Shown here piece after piece: positions 1-10,790 of a stretch of DNA of 64,000 nt; position 1 is the stretch's first letter, and every line of letters begins with the position of its first letter. The DNA comes from Siphonodentalium dalli. Its lineage: Eukaryota > Mollusca > Scaphopoda > Gadilida > Siphonodentaliidae. Under the pieces are notes generated by a model that was not told the origin of the DNA, did no database searches, and worked only from the letters and a program-made list of their open reading frames with translations. Position numbers and translations under genes: made by a program. The DNA is taken from assembly GCA_032622095.1 (NCBI GenBank), contig CP136067.1:96462707-96526706 (forward strand), written 5' to 3'.

Positions 1-223
1 AACATGCCATACCTTACATGTACATGTATATAAATAGATTTAGTCAATCGAGTGCATATGGAGGTTAACCCTTTCTTTACTAATTAATTCTCCAATCCAA
101 TTATAAAATTACACATTAGATTGGTTTACTATTGATATTCATCTCAAGGGATGATCAGGAAATGTAAGCAGACGACAAAAAAATACATAAGCAGAAGGAT
201 TCCTATTATTGGTTAAACTTATT

Positions 224-335
224 ACAGTAATGCCCAAAATAATCGACCCCCTTAACCACAGCAAAATTATGGTTAACTTTTCAGGATTTAATCGGAAATA
301 TGGCTGGTTGCCATTCATTGGAAAGCTCTCAATGT
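224..335. mobile_element. Half of an ACAGTAATGCCC foldback MITE
   Basis: This is one arm only of the Tc1-like foldback family described at 52820-53036. It starts ACAGTAATGCCC and ends near GGAAAGCTCTC. The same truncated arm lies in copy B at 5560-5672, so truncation preceded the large duplication. Confidence 0.75.
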
Positions 336-570
336 ATCTGAACATTTGCTGAGAAATTACTTGTGCAAAGAATAGTTGTATAGAAAATAAAGGGTTAAAA
401 GTAAGGATGGCCTTCGTTGTAGGTTATAATTTAGAAGTAACAGTTATCAAATTATGAATATACTAATAGTATACATGTTGTATAATGGAAGTATGAAACT
501 ATGAATCCGATATTATCCACAAAACACACTGTGTGAGCCAAGAATTTGTTTATATACAGCACGTCAATAG

Positions 571-750
571 TGAGCAAAAAGCAAAACACTCAACACTGTG
601 GCAATTTTTTTAGGAGAGTGATTCATGGTGACCCATTCAACACCGGAATCTCAAGTGGCGAGGATTAACGAGCGCTACAATTTTGTGGCCCTTTCTGACA
701 AAATTTCACTAAGTGGGGTCTCCCGGGTGTTGAGTGTTTTGCTTATCACA
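571..750. repeat. Short inverted-repeat element (GCAAAACACTCAACAC ends)
   Basis: GCAAAACACTCAACAC at 581-596 is mirrored by GTGTTGAGTGTTTTGC at 727-742, giving a foldback of about 180 bp. Further copies lie at about 5911-6090 and, more diverged, at 31262-31417. The 71-aa ORF inside is incidental. Confidence 0.7.
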
Positions 751-1163
751 TACTTTTTACGTACTGATTGTATACATTTTTATGACGCATTTCTTTACTT
801 AACACAGAGTAGTAACATGGCAATAAGATGCAATTTATGAGATAATTTTGATTGGTTTAAGAACCAAATATTCTTTGTTTATGGCGGTTTTAATGGATGT
901 GACTATTTTAATAGCAATGCCGACTGACAATGCTTACTGTATCTTTAAATTGTTGAACAAACAGGGCGGGTGCATTTATTATTTAAGGTGCTGAATTTCA
1001 ATACTGTGTCTATTCACAGAGTGAATGCATTGAGGGCCTTTAAGGTGGTGAAGTATGGCTGTTCCGATAATTACTGCTATTTCTCTTTGGAGTAATAGAG
1101 AGGCAGGTAAATTCTGACCAATAAGTTGGGTCAAAACATACCTTATGATAAAGGTATGTTTTG

Positions 1164-1263
1164 TCCAATTTGGTTCATTTTGTCTGAGTACATTCTTTCT
1201 TGGGTACATTTTATCCAATTTGGTTCATTTTGTCTGAGTACATTCTTTCTTGGGTACATTTTA
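1164..1263. repeat. 50-bp tandem duplication, two copies
   Basis: Two consecutive near-identical 50-bp units (TCCAATTTGGTTCATTTTG...). Copy B of the large duplication has one unit, so this is a recent local duplication. Confidence 0.85.
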
Positions 1264-1391
1264 TCCAACACTCTCCACGGTACCATAATGAAAATAAATG
1301 GGCCTCTGCCTGCTTATCAGTCGCATGACAGTGCACACAACTGTTTTTCTGCATTCATACTTTTATATTTAACAGCTTTAAACAAGATTAA

Positions 1392-3539
1392 TAATCTTTC
1401 GTGATGATTGTTTTGCCATCACTGTTCTCAGTCTCATAACCAAAAGAGTGTTTAAAGGCACGTGCGGCCTTAATTGTCGAAAATATTCATATTTGTTCCA
1501 AACACCGTAAACAGAAAAACATTAAAACGCATACAGTTCCGTTCATATATACCATGACCATCGCGTAAACAGCATGTTATCATAAATACCTACTATATTT
1601 TACCTAAGCAAGAGCCTGATTGTGTTACAGAAGACAGCACAATGCTACTGGCTAATCACACACAAATGGCATAAACGCTCTTTATTAGTTCCATATCAGG
1701 TATTCACCAACAAATAACGCTCTTTATGTTTACCATCATAATATAAACAAACACCAGAAAAGTAACTTTTTATGCCTTTGTTTACATAACAATGGTCAAA
1801 CATATGACCATAACATACTGTTTATGCGATATTTCTTATTTGTATACGGACAAAGTCTATCTACATTTTGATGTTCTTTCTGTTTGTGGTGGTTTTTGAC
1901 GGGTGGCGATATTTTCACAGGATACCCACCGCCAAGGCCAACCGTACCTTTAAACGTCCATGATAGGAACATTGACAGGAAAACCATGTTTATTTATTTT
2001 ATTTTCAAAATTTGGTGCGTTCGATACGTTTTCCCGGAGTTTTCGGTGAGAATACATCCCGGCCAGAAATTCACTCTAAAGCGTCGGTTTCCACTATGAA
2101 TAAAGATGGGAGCGATACTTTCCGCCAGGGAAATTGAAATTGCTGGTGCTGCTGGGCGCGAGTGCAATAGCGCCCGCTTCGTGAGGAGGACTGAAAAACC
2201 CACTATTCGCAGGGACCTACTGCTAATAAACCCTTAAAGGAATTATTTCAGTTAGACAAAAAACTGTTCTCTAAAGGGAGTCCATCATGGTTCTTCACTG
2301 TCAATTCCTCCATTAAAAAATTTAAGTTTGACACACATGAACTTAGACAATATGGAGGAATGCATATTAACTTATTTCAAAACGGATGAAGACAAAACAC
2401 TCAAAATCTATTTTAACGAGAGGCCGATCACGATCGGCAGATGTTTAACCCATACCTTGGCGATAGCGATTAGCTATTTTTATAAATTTTATAAATCCTT
2501 ACACCAACCTTTTCATGAGTGCAAAAGTTTCAACAATTCACACTTTATATAGTGATCGTGTGAAAAATATTTAGTTATCACATTGTGTCAACAGGATTGG
2601 TGGAGGATGTTAATATTTTTAAGCAAATAAACCAAATGACCCTCACTATGCAGGTTAGGGGTGTGTTATCGTCAACTATGCCAAGAACTATAAACATAAT
2701 CAATGGAAATATTTGAGTTATCAAATCGGATAGAATGGGGTTAATCTTACCCAAACTAATGAACTGATAAACACAAAATAGTCTATGAAAAGCATGTCAT
2801 TGGATTTAGAACCCCATACAATAAGTCAGTCTCAAGAATACCAGCACCATTAATATTATCCTGGAGCCCAAATGCAATTGAGGGAATTTCAAAATAAGAC
2901 ATTTCCTCTAATGATGAATATTCAATTGGTGATGTATTGAAACCCTTACTGAACCTGGCTCAAAGTGAAAGGGATAATATTATATCTGTCTATCGCATAA
3001 TATGTGTCTATGGAATGGTTTAATTTTAATCCCAAATCCATGCAAATCAAAAGTGGATCACCATCAACCTGGACATAACATAGGAGAATGATTAAATGAA
3101 AAGCATCAAAACCATATGATGTGTGTAGAGGGTTAATCATTTTCAATGACATCATGTTATGGAACTAAGGAATGTGTGGATAAATTTTTGTCTAAGATAA
3201 GACAACAGTGTTTGTAAAGAACAATGTCTGTAAAACAACACTACAAAGTAACAATGGACTATTCCAATTTATTATTTTAGAATAGGTGTCATATAGTGTG
3301 TGCATATAGCTAATGTAATAAACCTGTTTCAACAAAGGGGTTAACTTCATATTGCACAGAAAGCAGAACTCCACCAGAGAGTGAGTAATCAATCACAGTT
3401 TGACATAATTATGATAACAAGTCCAGCCAGCCAGTGGTACCACTATCATGCTTTATAGCATGTAGTATCTAATGTCATAGTGATAATTAACTCATTTCAA
3501 TAACACACATTGCTGTGGGATATATGTTCTCTTCAAATT
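1392..3539. other. No gene seen; AT-rich
   Basis: No ORF resembles a protein family. A short block at about 2418-2466, containing the palindrome GCCGATCACGATCGGC, recurs in inverse orientation near 25815-25870, so part of this stretch is dispersed repeat. Confidence 0.6.
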
Positions 3540-4307
3540 CCCAGCAGTAATTACTTGAATTATAAAGGGTCATAACTCTGTTAAAATATATCGGATCAAA
3601 CCCATATTCGAACTCGATCTGTATTTAGGGGTGATAAATTCATATACCAAATTTTGTGTTGATCAGATGAAAAATGTTTTGAGTCATAGCAGCTTGGGTG
3701 AATTCTAAGTAAACATAAGAGTGAAAAGGGTTAATTAAACAATACCAAAAACCATACAGATGAAGAACGTGCTAAGAAAAACCTAGGTAAGAAATATGAG
3801 GCAGATCAGAAGAAATATGTTCAACTTATTGCATTGGATAGCATGTGTGTAAAGGGTTAATTATTTTCTAAACTGATCAACCAATCAATACCAAAAACTA
3901 TACAGGTGAGGGGTGTGTCATCATAAACCTACATATCAAATATGAACACAATCGGACAAAAAAATATTTCGGTTAGAGCATCGGATTTTTTTTAAATTTA
4001 TTTTATTTTCGAAAAAAGGGTCATAACTCCTTTAAAATAAATCGGATCAAACCCATATTCGAACTCGATCTGTATTTTTGGCTGTGAAACTCACATACCA
4101 AATTTGGTTCCAATCAAAAAATGTTTGAGTTATGGCAGAATGCGTGAATTCTAAGTTGAAAAAGGGCCATAACTCTGTAACAAAATCTCGGATCAAACCC
4201 AAATTCGAACTCGATCTGTATTTTGGGCTGAGAAACCCATATACAAAATTTGGTTTCGATTGGATAGAAAATGTTTGAGTTATCGCATTACTCGTAAAGT
4301 GTCTACG

Positions 4308-4342
<35 letters not shown>

Positions 4343-4412
4343 GGACAAACGACGAGTGGTCAATCCGGGCAACGACACTATGTTTACCATACTATGGTAT
4401 GGGTAAACATAA
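3540..4412. repeat. Dispersed repeat of ~130-bp degenerate units, ending in GACA repeats
   Basis: Units contain AGGGTCATAACTC, CGGATCAAACCCATATTCG and ATGTTTGAGTTATGGCAG-type words, repeated at about 3580, 4040 and 4190. They end in a (GACA)n tract and a TATGTTTACCATAC terminus. The same family lies in opposite orientation at 24368-25250. Probably a non-autonomous element; class not determined. Confidence 0.75.
4307..4341. repeat. (GACA)n microsatellite
   Basis: About nine consecutive GACA/CAGA tetramers at the end of the dispersed repeat. An equivalent degenerate tract sits at 24430-24485 in the inverted copy. Confidence 0.95.
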
Positions 4413-4424
4413 AAAAAGCATCAT

Positions 4425-4695
4425 TTGTTTGGGAAAATCTGCAAAAAGTTCAAAATTCATACAGATCTGACATTGGGAATACCTAAATATCTGTCAAAAT
4501 ATCTTAATAATACTTCAATGAGAATTGGAGCCCACATGCTTGCCATCGAGAAAGATAAGGACAAACGTCCGAAACCTGATACATGTATCCACAAACAAGT
4601 CTGTTCCTTGTTTGGACAACTTCAAGATGAAGAACAATTTTTACTCTTTTGTAAAAGTAATGAGAATCAGAGAATTAACTTAATGACAAAGCTTC
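4425..4695 (+). pseudogene. Retrotransposon reverse-transcriptase tail remnant
   Basis: An open frame includes SMRIGAHMLAIEKDKDKRPK, then a Cys-containing segment and LQDEEQFLLFCKSNENQRI. This layout (RxGxHxLxIExG...R, C...C, DExHFLLxCP) resembles the C-terminal region of animal non-LTR retrotransposon polymerases. The first Cys pair is poorly kept. The frame has no upstream RT domain here and runs straight into an inserted MITE at 4698, which supplies the artificial C-terminus. I read it as a dead fragment; the family is inferred from motif layout only. Confidence 0.45.
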
Positions 4696-4697
4696 GT

Positions 4698-4961
4698 TAC
4701 AGTAATGCCCTAGATAATCGACTCCTTAACCACAGCAGAATTATGGGTAATTTTTCAGGATTTAGTCAGAAATATGGATTGTTGCCATTCATCTGAAAGC
4801 TCTCAGGAAATATGGCTTGTTGCCATTCATCGGAAAGATCTCACTGAGAGCTTTCTGATGAATGGCAACAAGCCATATTTCCGACTAAATCCTGAAAAAT
4901 TACCGATAATTCTTCTGTGGTGAAGGAGTCAATTATTTAGGGCATCACAGCCATCACTGTA
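4698..4961. mobile_element. ACAGTAATGCCC foldback MITE
   Basis: Left arm TACAGTAATGCCCTAGAT, right arm ending CACTGTA. The arms are long imperfect inverted repeats with an extra partial arm in the middle. It is inserted in the retrotransposon fragment. TA flanks and CAGT/ACTG ends suggest Tc1/mariner mobilisation. Confidence 0.8.
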
Positions 4962-5312
4962 CTTAGATATTAATCCCATCTCTAAAAACTCTACAGAATC
5001 TACAAAAATAATAAAAAGTATGCTTACCCTGTATTCCGAATATATGAGACTAAAGTCACTAGACCCAATTGATCCTTCATTATGTCACAACAACCTACTA
5101 TCATGTTACATGTTATGTTGTCAGCTCAACATTCCTAAACTTTTTCTTTATCTTGTTATTCAAATATTCTATGTAATATGACAGACACCATTGTATTCTT
5201 GTTAGTTTCAAATATATCATCAATCATCATTATGGATGAAGGGTATGGGTGACTACTAGTACATGATATGGTACATGTAGTTAAATCATCCCGGATGTAT
5301 TATTTGTGTGTT
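4962..5312. other. No gene seen
   Basis: AT-rich sequence with no recognised gene or repeat beyond TGTACATG words near 5271. Confidence 0.5.
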
Positions 5313-6745
5313 AACATGCCATACCTTACATGTACATGTATATAAATAGATTTAGTAAATCGAGTGCATATGGAGGTTAACCCTTTCTTTACTAATTAAT
5401 TCTCCAATCCAATTATAAAATTACACATTAGATTGGTTTACTATTGATATTCATCTCAAGGGATGATCAGGAAATGTAAGCAGACAACAAAAAAATACAT
5501 AAGCAGAAGGATTCCTATTATTGGTGGGATAGTAAGATAATAAGCTCAATTAAACTTATTACAGTAATGCCCTAAATAATCGACCCCCTTAACCACAGCA
5601 AAATTATGGTTAACTTTTCAGGATTTAGTCGGAAATATGGCTGGTTGCCATTCATTGGAAAGCTCTCAATGTATCTGAACATTTGCTGAGAAATTACTTG
5701 TGCAAAGAATAGTTGTATAGAAAATAAAGGGTTAAAAGTAAGGATGGCCTTCGTTGTAGGTTATAATTTAGAAGTAACAGTTATCAAATTAAGAATATAC
5801 TAATAGTATACATGTTGTATAATGGAAGTATGAAACTATGAATCCGATATTATCCACAAAACACACTGTGTGAGCCAAGAATTTGTTTATAATATACAGC
5901 TCGTCAATAGTGAGCAAAAAGCAAAACACTCAACACTGTGGCAATTTTTTTAGGAGAGTGATTCATGGTGACCCATTCAACACCGGAATCTCAAGTGGCG
6001 AGGATTAACGAGCGCTACAATTTTGTGGCCCTTTCTGACAAAATTTATCTTAGTGGGGTCTCCCGGGTGTTGAGTGTTTTGCTTATCACATACTTTTTAC
6101 GTACTGATTGTATACATTTTTATGACGCATTTCTTTACTTAACACAGAGTAGTAACATGGCAATAAGATGCAATTTATACGATAATTTTGATTGGTTTGA
6201 GAACAAAAATTTTCCATAATACAATATTCTTTCTGTTTATGGCGGTTTTAATGGATGTGACTATTTTAATAGCAATGTCGACTGCCAATGCTTACTGTAT
6301 CTTTAAATTGTTGAACAAACAGAGCGGGTGCATTTATTATTTAAGGTGCTGAATTTCAATACTGTGTCTATTCACAGAGTGAATGCATTGAGGGCCTTTA
6401 AGGTGGTGAAGTATGGCTGTTCCGATAATTACTGCTATTTCTCTTTGGAGGCAGGTAAATTCTGACCAATAAGTTGGGTCAAAACATACCTTATGATAAA
6501 GGTATGTTTTGTCCAATGTTAATGACCAGTTCATTTTGTCCAATTTGGTTCATTTTGTCTGAGTACATTCTTTCTTGGGTACATTTTATCCAACACTCTC
6601 CGCGGTACCATAATGGAAATAAATGGGCATCGGCTTGCTTATTATGTTATCCCCGATAACTTTCAGTCGCATGACAGTGCACACAACTGTTTTTTCTGCA
6701 TTCTGCAATCATACTTTTATACATAACAGCTTTAAACAAGATTAT
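5313..6745. repeat. Direct duplication, copy B (pairs with 1-1391)
   Basis: Same orientation as copy A and similar over the full length. It carries the truncated foldback MITE (5560-5672) and the GCAAAACACTCAACAC inverted-repeat element (5911-6090). The ends lack obvious TG...CA or TTAA signatures, so a segmental duplication is as likely as an LTR pair. Confidence 0.9.
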
Positions 6746-7053
6746 GATGTATATATTATACATCACAAATTCACGGCACTATAAAATATATAGAAACCGA
6801 TTAATTCAATTCAATATAATTTATTTGATAATAAAGAATATATATTATAAATACAATAGGACCCAACCAAAGCATAGCTCATAGTTTCACTTATAGTAAA
6901 TGTGGTGTTACAACAAATAAAGACAAGTGTACCTGAACAGAAGGGTGAATCGGAGAGGTGGGAGCGAGGGGGGGGGGGGGGGGGGGGGGGGGGGTGAGGG
7001 GTAAGAGTATATGATATTCCGATATTTTGTGTTGCAATTTAAATACCCGGTAC
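6746..7053. other. Non-coding, with a 27-G homopolymer (6968-6994)
   Basis: AT-rich sequence interrupted by an uninterrupted run of 27 G. No gene is seen. Confidence 0.8.
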
Positions 7054-7274
7054 TACAGTAATGCTCTAATTAATCGACTTCTTAACCACAGCAGAATTAT
7101 GGGTAACTTTTCAGGATTTAGTCGGAAAAATGGCTTGTTGCCATTCATCGGAAAGCTCTCGCCGATGAATGGCCGATGAATGGCAACAAGCCATATTTCC
7201 GTCTAAATCCTGAAAAGTTACCCATAATTCTACTGCTCATGGTTAAGAAGTCGATTAATTAGAGCATTACTGTA
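7054..7274. mobile_element. ACAGTAATGC foldback MITE, complete
   Basis: Two arms of about 105 bp, from TACAGTAATGCTCTAATTAA to the complementary GAGCATTACTGTA end. TA dinucleotides flank it. It is one of the more symmetric copies of the family. Confidence 0.9.
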
Positions 7275-8435
7275 TACTAATCACTGGGAAAGTCCAATTA
7301 TGACGTTATGCCTTGACCCGTGAGATCATTGTACTGAATAATGTAATGATTGACAAATCAGGGTCAATCTTTTAGCTATATTCTCCTCTTAGTTGAGATA
7401 CATGTATAATATTGTTTTATTTGCAGAGAATAATTGTACTAAGACTATTTATTATTACTGGTATATTATTAGACTAGATTTTTTTTGGGAGTCACTATTA
7501 TGGATATCATAGATCATAGATAATTGTTTAGGCATTTAATAATACCAGTAGGCTTATATGTATGTTATTTCTGAAGCTGTATTGACTATCATATAAGAGG
7601 CTGTGTTTTGTCAAATAATTGCTCATTCTTTCCCCTATTTGTTTCTCAAATACATGTACATGTACCTTTGAAAATAATGGTAATACAGAAATGTCATTTC
7701 ACTTCAAATGTGTGCATTTGTCACAACAAATCAATGGGCACATGTATGCTCAATGGAATTCAAGCGCTTTCAGACAGTACAAGGTAATTGGGAATTTGAA
7801 TCCACATTGGATGATCCATTTCCAAAATCTATATCACGTGCATGGTTATACTATAGTAAGGACTCAAAAGAGACTATATACATGTGGTCCCATGTCGAAA
7901 TACCATTACCAAATGACTTGTGCATGGCTCCAGGCCATCAGTCATCACATAGGTCAAGTTCATACCGGTATCCTCAAAGTAATTGACCTGAAAAACAATG
8001 TGATACGCCGGTAATGACCGCGGTATTACTGGTAGTAAATGGTATCCACCGCGGTAGAGCTACGGTATCATGCAGTTATGATGCCGTGGTCTATTAGCGG
8101 TTGTCACACTGAAAGTTGAAAAAATAATACGTCCACAAGGATCTCGTTAAAAGTTCCACATGTATAACATGAACCAATGCATATATTTTCATATCTGCAT
8201 GTGTAATGCCAATCTATGCGGCCTGACACCAGGCAATGTATGGAGTTTATAAATTAACAGCCGAAACAATGTCGGCAACTTCAAAGTTGCGTAAAGACTA
8301 AAGTTGATGGGTACTACATGTACATTTAACCCCCTATATACAAATTTTCTATCGAGCGTTCACTTGTCCAATACTTGGAATACTATGAACTGATGTATTA
8401 TCTACCTCACACATGGTTCATTGCTTGACTTAGTC
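7275..8435. other. No gene supported
   Basis: Two overlapping open frames (7619-8014 and 7708-7986) have no domain or composition signal and no splice logic, so I do not call them. From about 7960 the sequence is richer in GC and CpG (CGCCGGTAATGACCGCGGTA). Confidence 0.5.
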
Positions 8436-8438
8436 TTA

Positions 8439-8768
8439 AGGCCGGCACTCACTAGAGTCCATTTGCTGAGCTATCGGTCTCTGAGCAATTTGTCTACAGG
8501 CGTGTACGGCATATTATCCGTGCCTGATTGCTCTGAGCAATTGACGGATGCTACCAGTGCGAGTCTGACCAATCAAATTATGACAGCTGTAACATTTTGT
8601 ATACAAATCGACAAGCCGGTATCACGTAATAGTGAGGGAGCACCTGTCGATTGTAAGTCACGTGCTTACGGTTGATGGTCAATAAGTACTAGTACTGAGC
8701 ATTATGACTCGCTAGTGTGCGCAGTACAGTGATGGCCGAGCAATCGGTCTCAGATGTGTGCCGGGCCT
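8439..8768. mobile_element. 330-bp MITE with AGGCCGGCAC ends and TTA target duplication
   Basis: AGGCCGGCACTCA at the left is mirrored by TGTGTGCCGGGCCT at the right. TTA stands directly outside both ends (8436-8438 and 8769-8771). A TWA target duplication fits PIF/Harbinger-type MITEs. The internal 84-aa ORF is incidental. Confidence 0.7.
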
Positions 8769-8771
8769 TTA

Positions 8772-9245
8772 GGCACGTGGAAAATTTAGTACGCGGGTCG
8801 ATAAGTAACCCCAGGCCTGCTTAGTATATTGTCGGTAATAATCAAACCGATATTGTGAATCATGACAGCATGCATTGTGGTGTAACCAGGGTACGCACGT
8901 AACCATACCACAGTCAGGGATGTGCTCACGCCGGGCGGTGCCGGGCGGGGGCGCCCACCACTCAAAACGATCGCCCGGGAGTGACTACGTTTTCAAACCG
9001 GTGCGCCCGGCACATTTTTACGATCACAACTGTACTCGCATTGTAAATTGTGCCGAGTTCTCTTGATGAAAACGACATCTTGCATGTCTGATTGCGACGA
9101 CATGTTGCCGTCTGTGGCATTTTAATGCCTCATATAAAGCACGTGGGGAGCCTTGATTAATGAGGTGTCAAAAGGTCTGCGATAACCGGTGAATTTTATT
9201 ACAAAGAGCCGACATAATCAAATACTTTCCGCGCGTGCTGACCTG
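8772..9245. other. Locally GC/CpG-rich non-coding stretch
   Basis: It includes GCCGGGCGGTGCCGGGCGGG near 8930-8950, clearly richer in GC than its surroundings. A 63-aa ORF has no recognised similarity. It could be an old element or an unrecognised promoter. Confidence 0.4.
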
Positions 9246-10124
9246 AATGTTACAAATGTTACAAATGATTTAAAGTCCCAGTAGAAAACCGCAGCCTATT
9301 TTTTTCTACCGTGTTCAGTGTAGCGACATGTTACAATGTGTTACAAGTGTTACATTATTTCTGAGATACCAGAGAGACCGCTCGTAGACGGGTGTTACAA
9401 GTGTTACAAATGTTACAAATGTTACAAATGATTTAAAGTCCCAGTAGAAAACCGCAGCCTATTTATTTCTACCGTGTTCAATGTAGCGACATGTTACAAT
9501 GTGTTACAAGTGTTACATTATTTCTGAGATACCAAAGAGACCGCTCGTAGACGGGTGTTACAAGTGTTACAAATGTTACAAATGTTACAAATGATTTAAA
9601 GTCCCAGTAGAAAACCGCAGCCTATTTATTTCTACCGTGTTCAATGTAGCGACATGTTACAATGTGTTACAAGTGTTACATTATTTCTGAGATACCAAAG
9701 AGACCGCTCGTAGACGGGTGTTACAAGTGTTACAAATGTTACAAATGATTTAAAGTCCCAGTAGAAAACCGCAGCCTATTTTTTTCTACCGTGTTCAGTG
9801 TAGCGACATGTTACAATGTGTTACAAGTGTTACATTATTTCTGATATACCAGAGAGACCGCTCGTAGACGGGTGTTACAAGTGTTACAAATGTTACAAAT
9901 GTTACAAATGATTTAAAGTCCCAGTAGAAAACCGCAGCCTATTTTTTTCTACCGTGTTCAGTGTAGCGACATGTTACAATGTGTTACAAGTGTTACATTA
10001 TTTCTGAGATACCAGAGAGACCGCTCGTAGACGGGTGTTACAAGTGTTACAAATGTTACAAATGTTACAAATGATTTAAAGTCCCAGTAGAAAACCGCAG
10101 CCTATTTTTTTCTACCGTGTTCAG
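9246..10124 (+). repeat. ~162-bp tandem array, left (six units)
   Basis: The landmark GATTTAAAGTCCCAGTAG recurs at about 9267, 9430, 9593, 9748, 9910 and 10073. Each unit holds ACCGCAGCCTATTT, a GTGTAGCGACATGTTACAA block and runs of the 9-mer GTTACAAAT/GTTACAAGT whose number varies, explaining the 155-163 spacing. Confidence 0.95.
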
Positions 10125-10517
10125 TTAGCTAACTTGATTAAACAAGTTACTAACTGGATTAATCAAGTTACTAACTTGATTAATCCAGTTAGCTAACTTG
10201 ATTAAACAAGTTAGTAACTTGATTAAACAAGTTAGCTAACTTGATTAAACAAGTTAGCTAACTTGATTAAACAAGTTACTAACTGGATTAATCAAGTTAG
10301 TAACTTGATTAATCCAGTTAGCTAACTTGATTAAACAAGTTAGTAACTTGATTAAACAAGTTAGCTAACTTGATTAATCAAGTTACTAACTGGATTAATC
10401 AAGTTAGTAACTTGATTAATCAAGTTAGCTAACTTGATTAAACAAGTTAGCTAACTTGATTAAACAAGTTAGCTAACTGGATTAAACAAGTTAGTAACTT
10501 GTTTAATCAAGTTAGTA
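10125..10517. repeat. Palindromic minisatellite (AACTTGATTAA/TTAATCAAGTT)
   Basis: Nearly 400 bp of alternating ~20-25-bp units such as AACTTGATTAAACAAGTT joined by AGCT or ACTA. Most units are near-palindromes, so either strand can fold into many small hairpins. It follows the left tandem array directly. Confidence 0.95.
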
Positions 10518-10551
10518 ACAAAAGAGGAGGTGGCGGTTCTACGCTGCCGTA

Positions 10552-10790
10552 GAATCTATATCTATTGAAACGGAATTGTCTCTTATAGAATCCAAGAACG
10601 ATTATTGGTTTGAAAATAGAGACTATTTGGTTTGAATCTATATCTATTGAAACGGAATTGTCTCTTATAGAATCCAAGAACGACCATTGGTTTGAAAATA
10701 GAGACTATTTGGTTTGAATCTATATCTATTGAAACGGAATTGTCTCTTATAGAATCAAAGAACGACCATTGGTTTAAAAATGGAGACTAT
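10552..10790 (+). repeat. 82-bp tandem repeat, three copies
   Basis: GAATCTATATCTATTGAAAC starts near 10552, 10634 and 10716, an 82-bp period. Units are nearly identical and the third is slightly diverged at its end. Confidence 0.95.

Larger units (their letters stand above)
1..1391. repeat. Direct duplication, copy A (pairs with 5313-6745)
   Basis: About 1.4 kb recurs in the same orientation at 5313-6745 with only scattered substitutions and indels. Copy A has an extra 50-bp tandem duplication (1164-1263). Copy B has about 24 extra bases near 5525-5550. It starts at the window edge, so the left boundary is unknown. No coding content is recognised. Confidence 0.9.

Noticed and set aside
4425-4796. 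Full 123-codon frame as one protein
   Set aside because: The last third is the arm of an inserted MITE; only the first part resembles a retrotransposon tail.
1-6745. LTR retrotransposon reading of the 1.4-kb direct repeats
   Set aside because: No TG...CA ends, primer-binding site or gag-pol between them; the repeat boundaries do not behave like LTRs.
7619-8014. 131-codon open frame on +
   Set aside because: Overlaps another open frame, has no motif or splice context, and His/Cys richness follows base composition.
9246-10124. CRISPR-like appearance of regular repeats
   Set aside because: The whole ~162-bp unit is repeated, with no unique spacers, and the DNA is animal.
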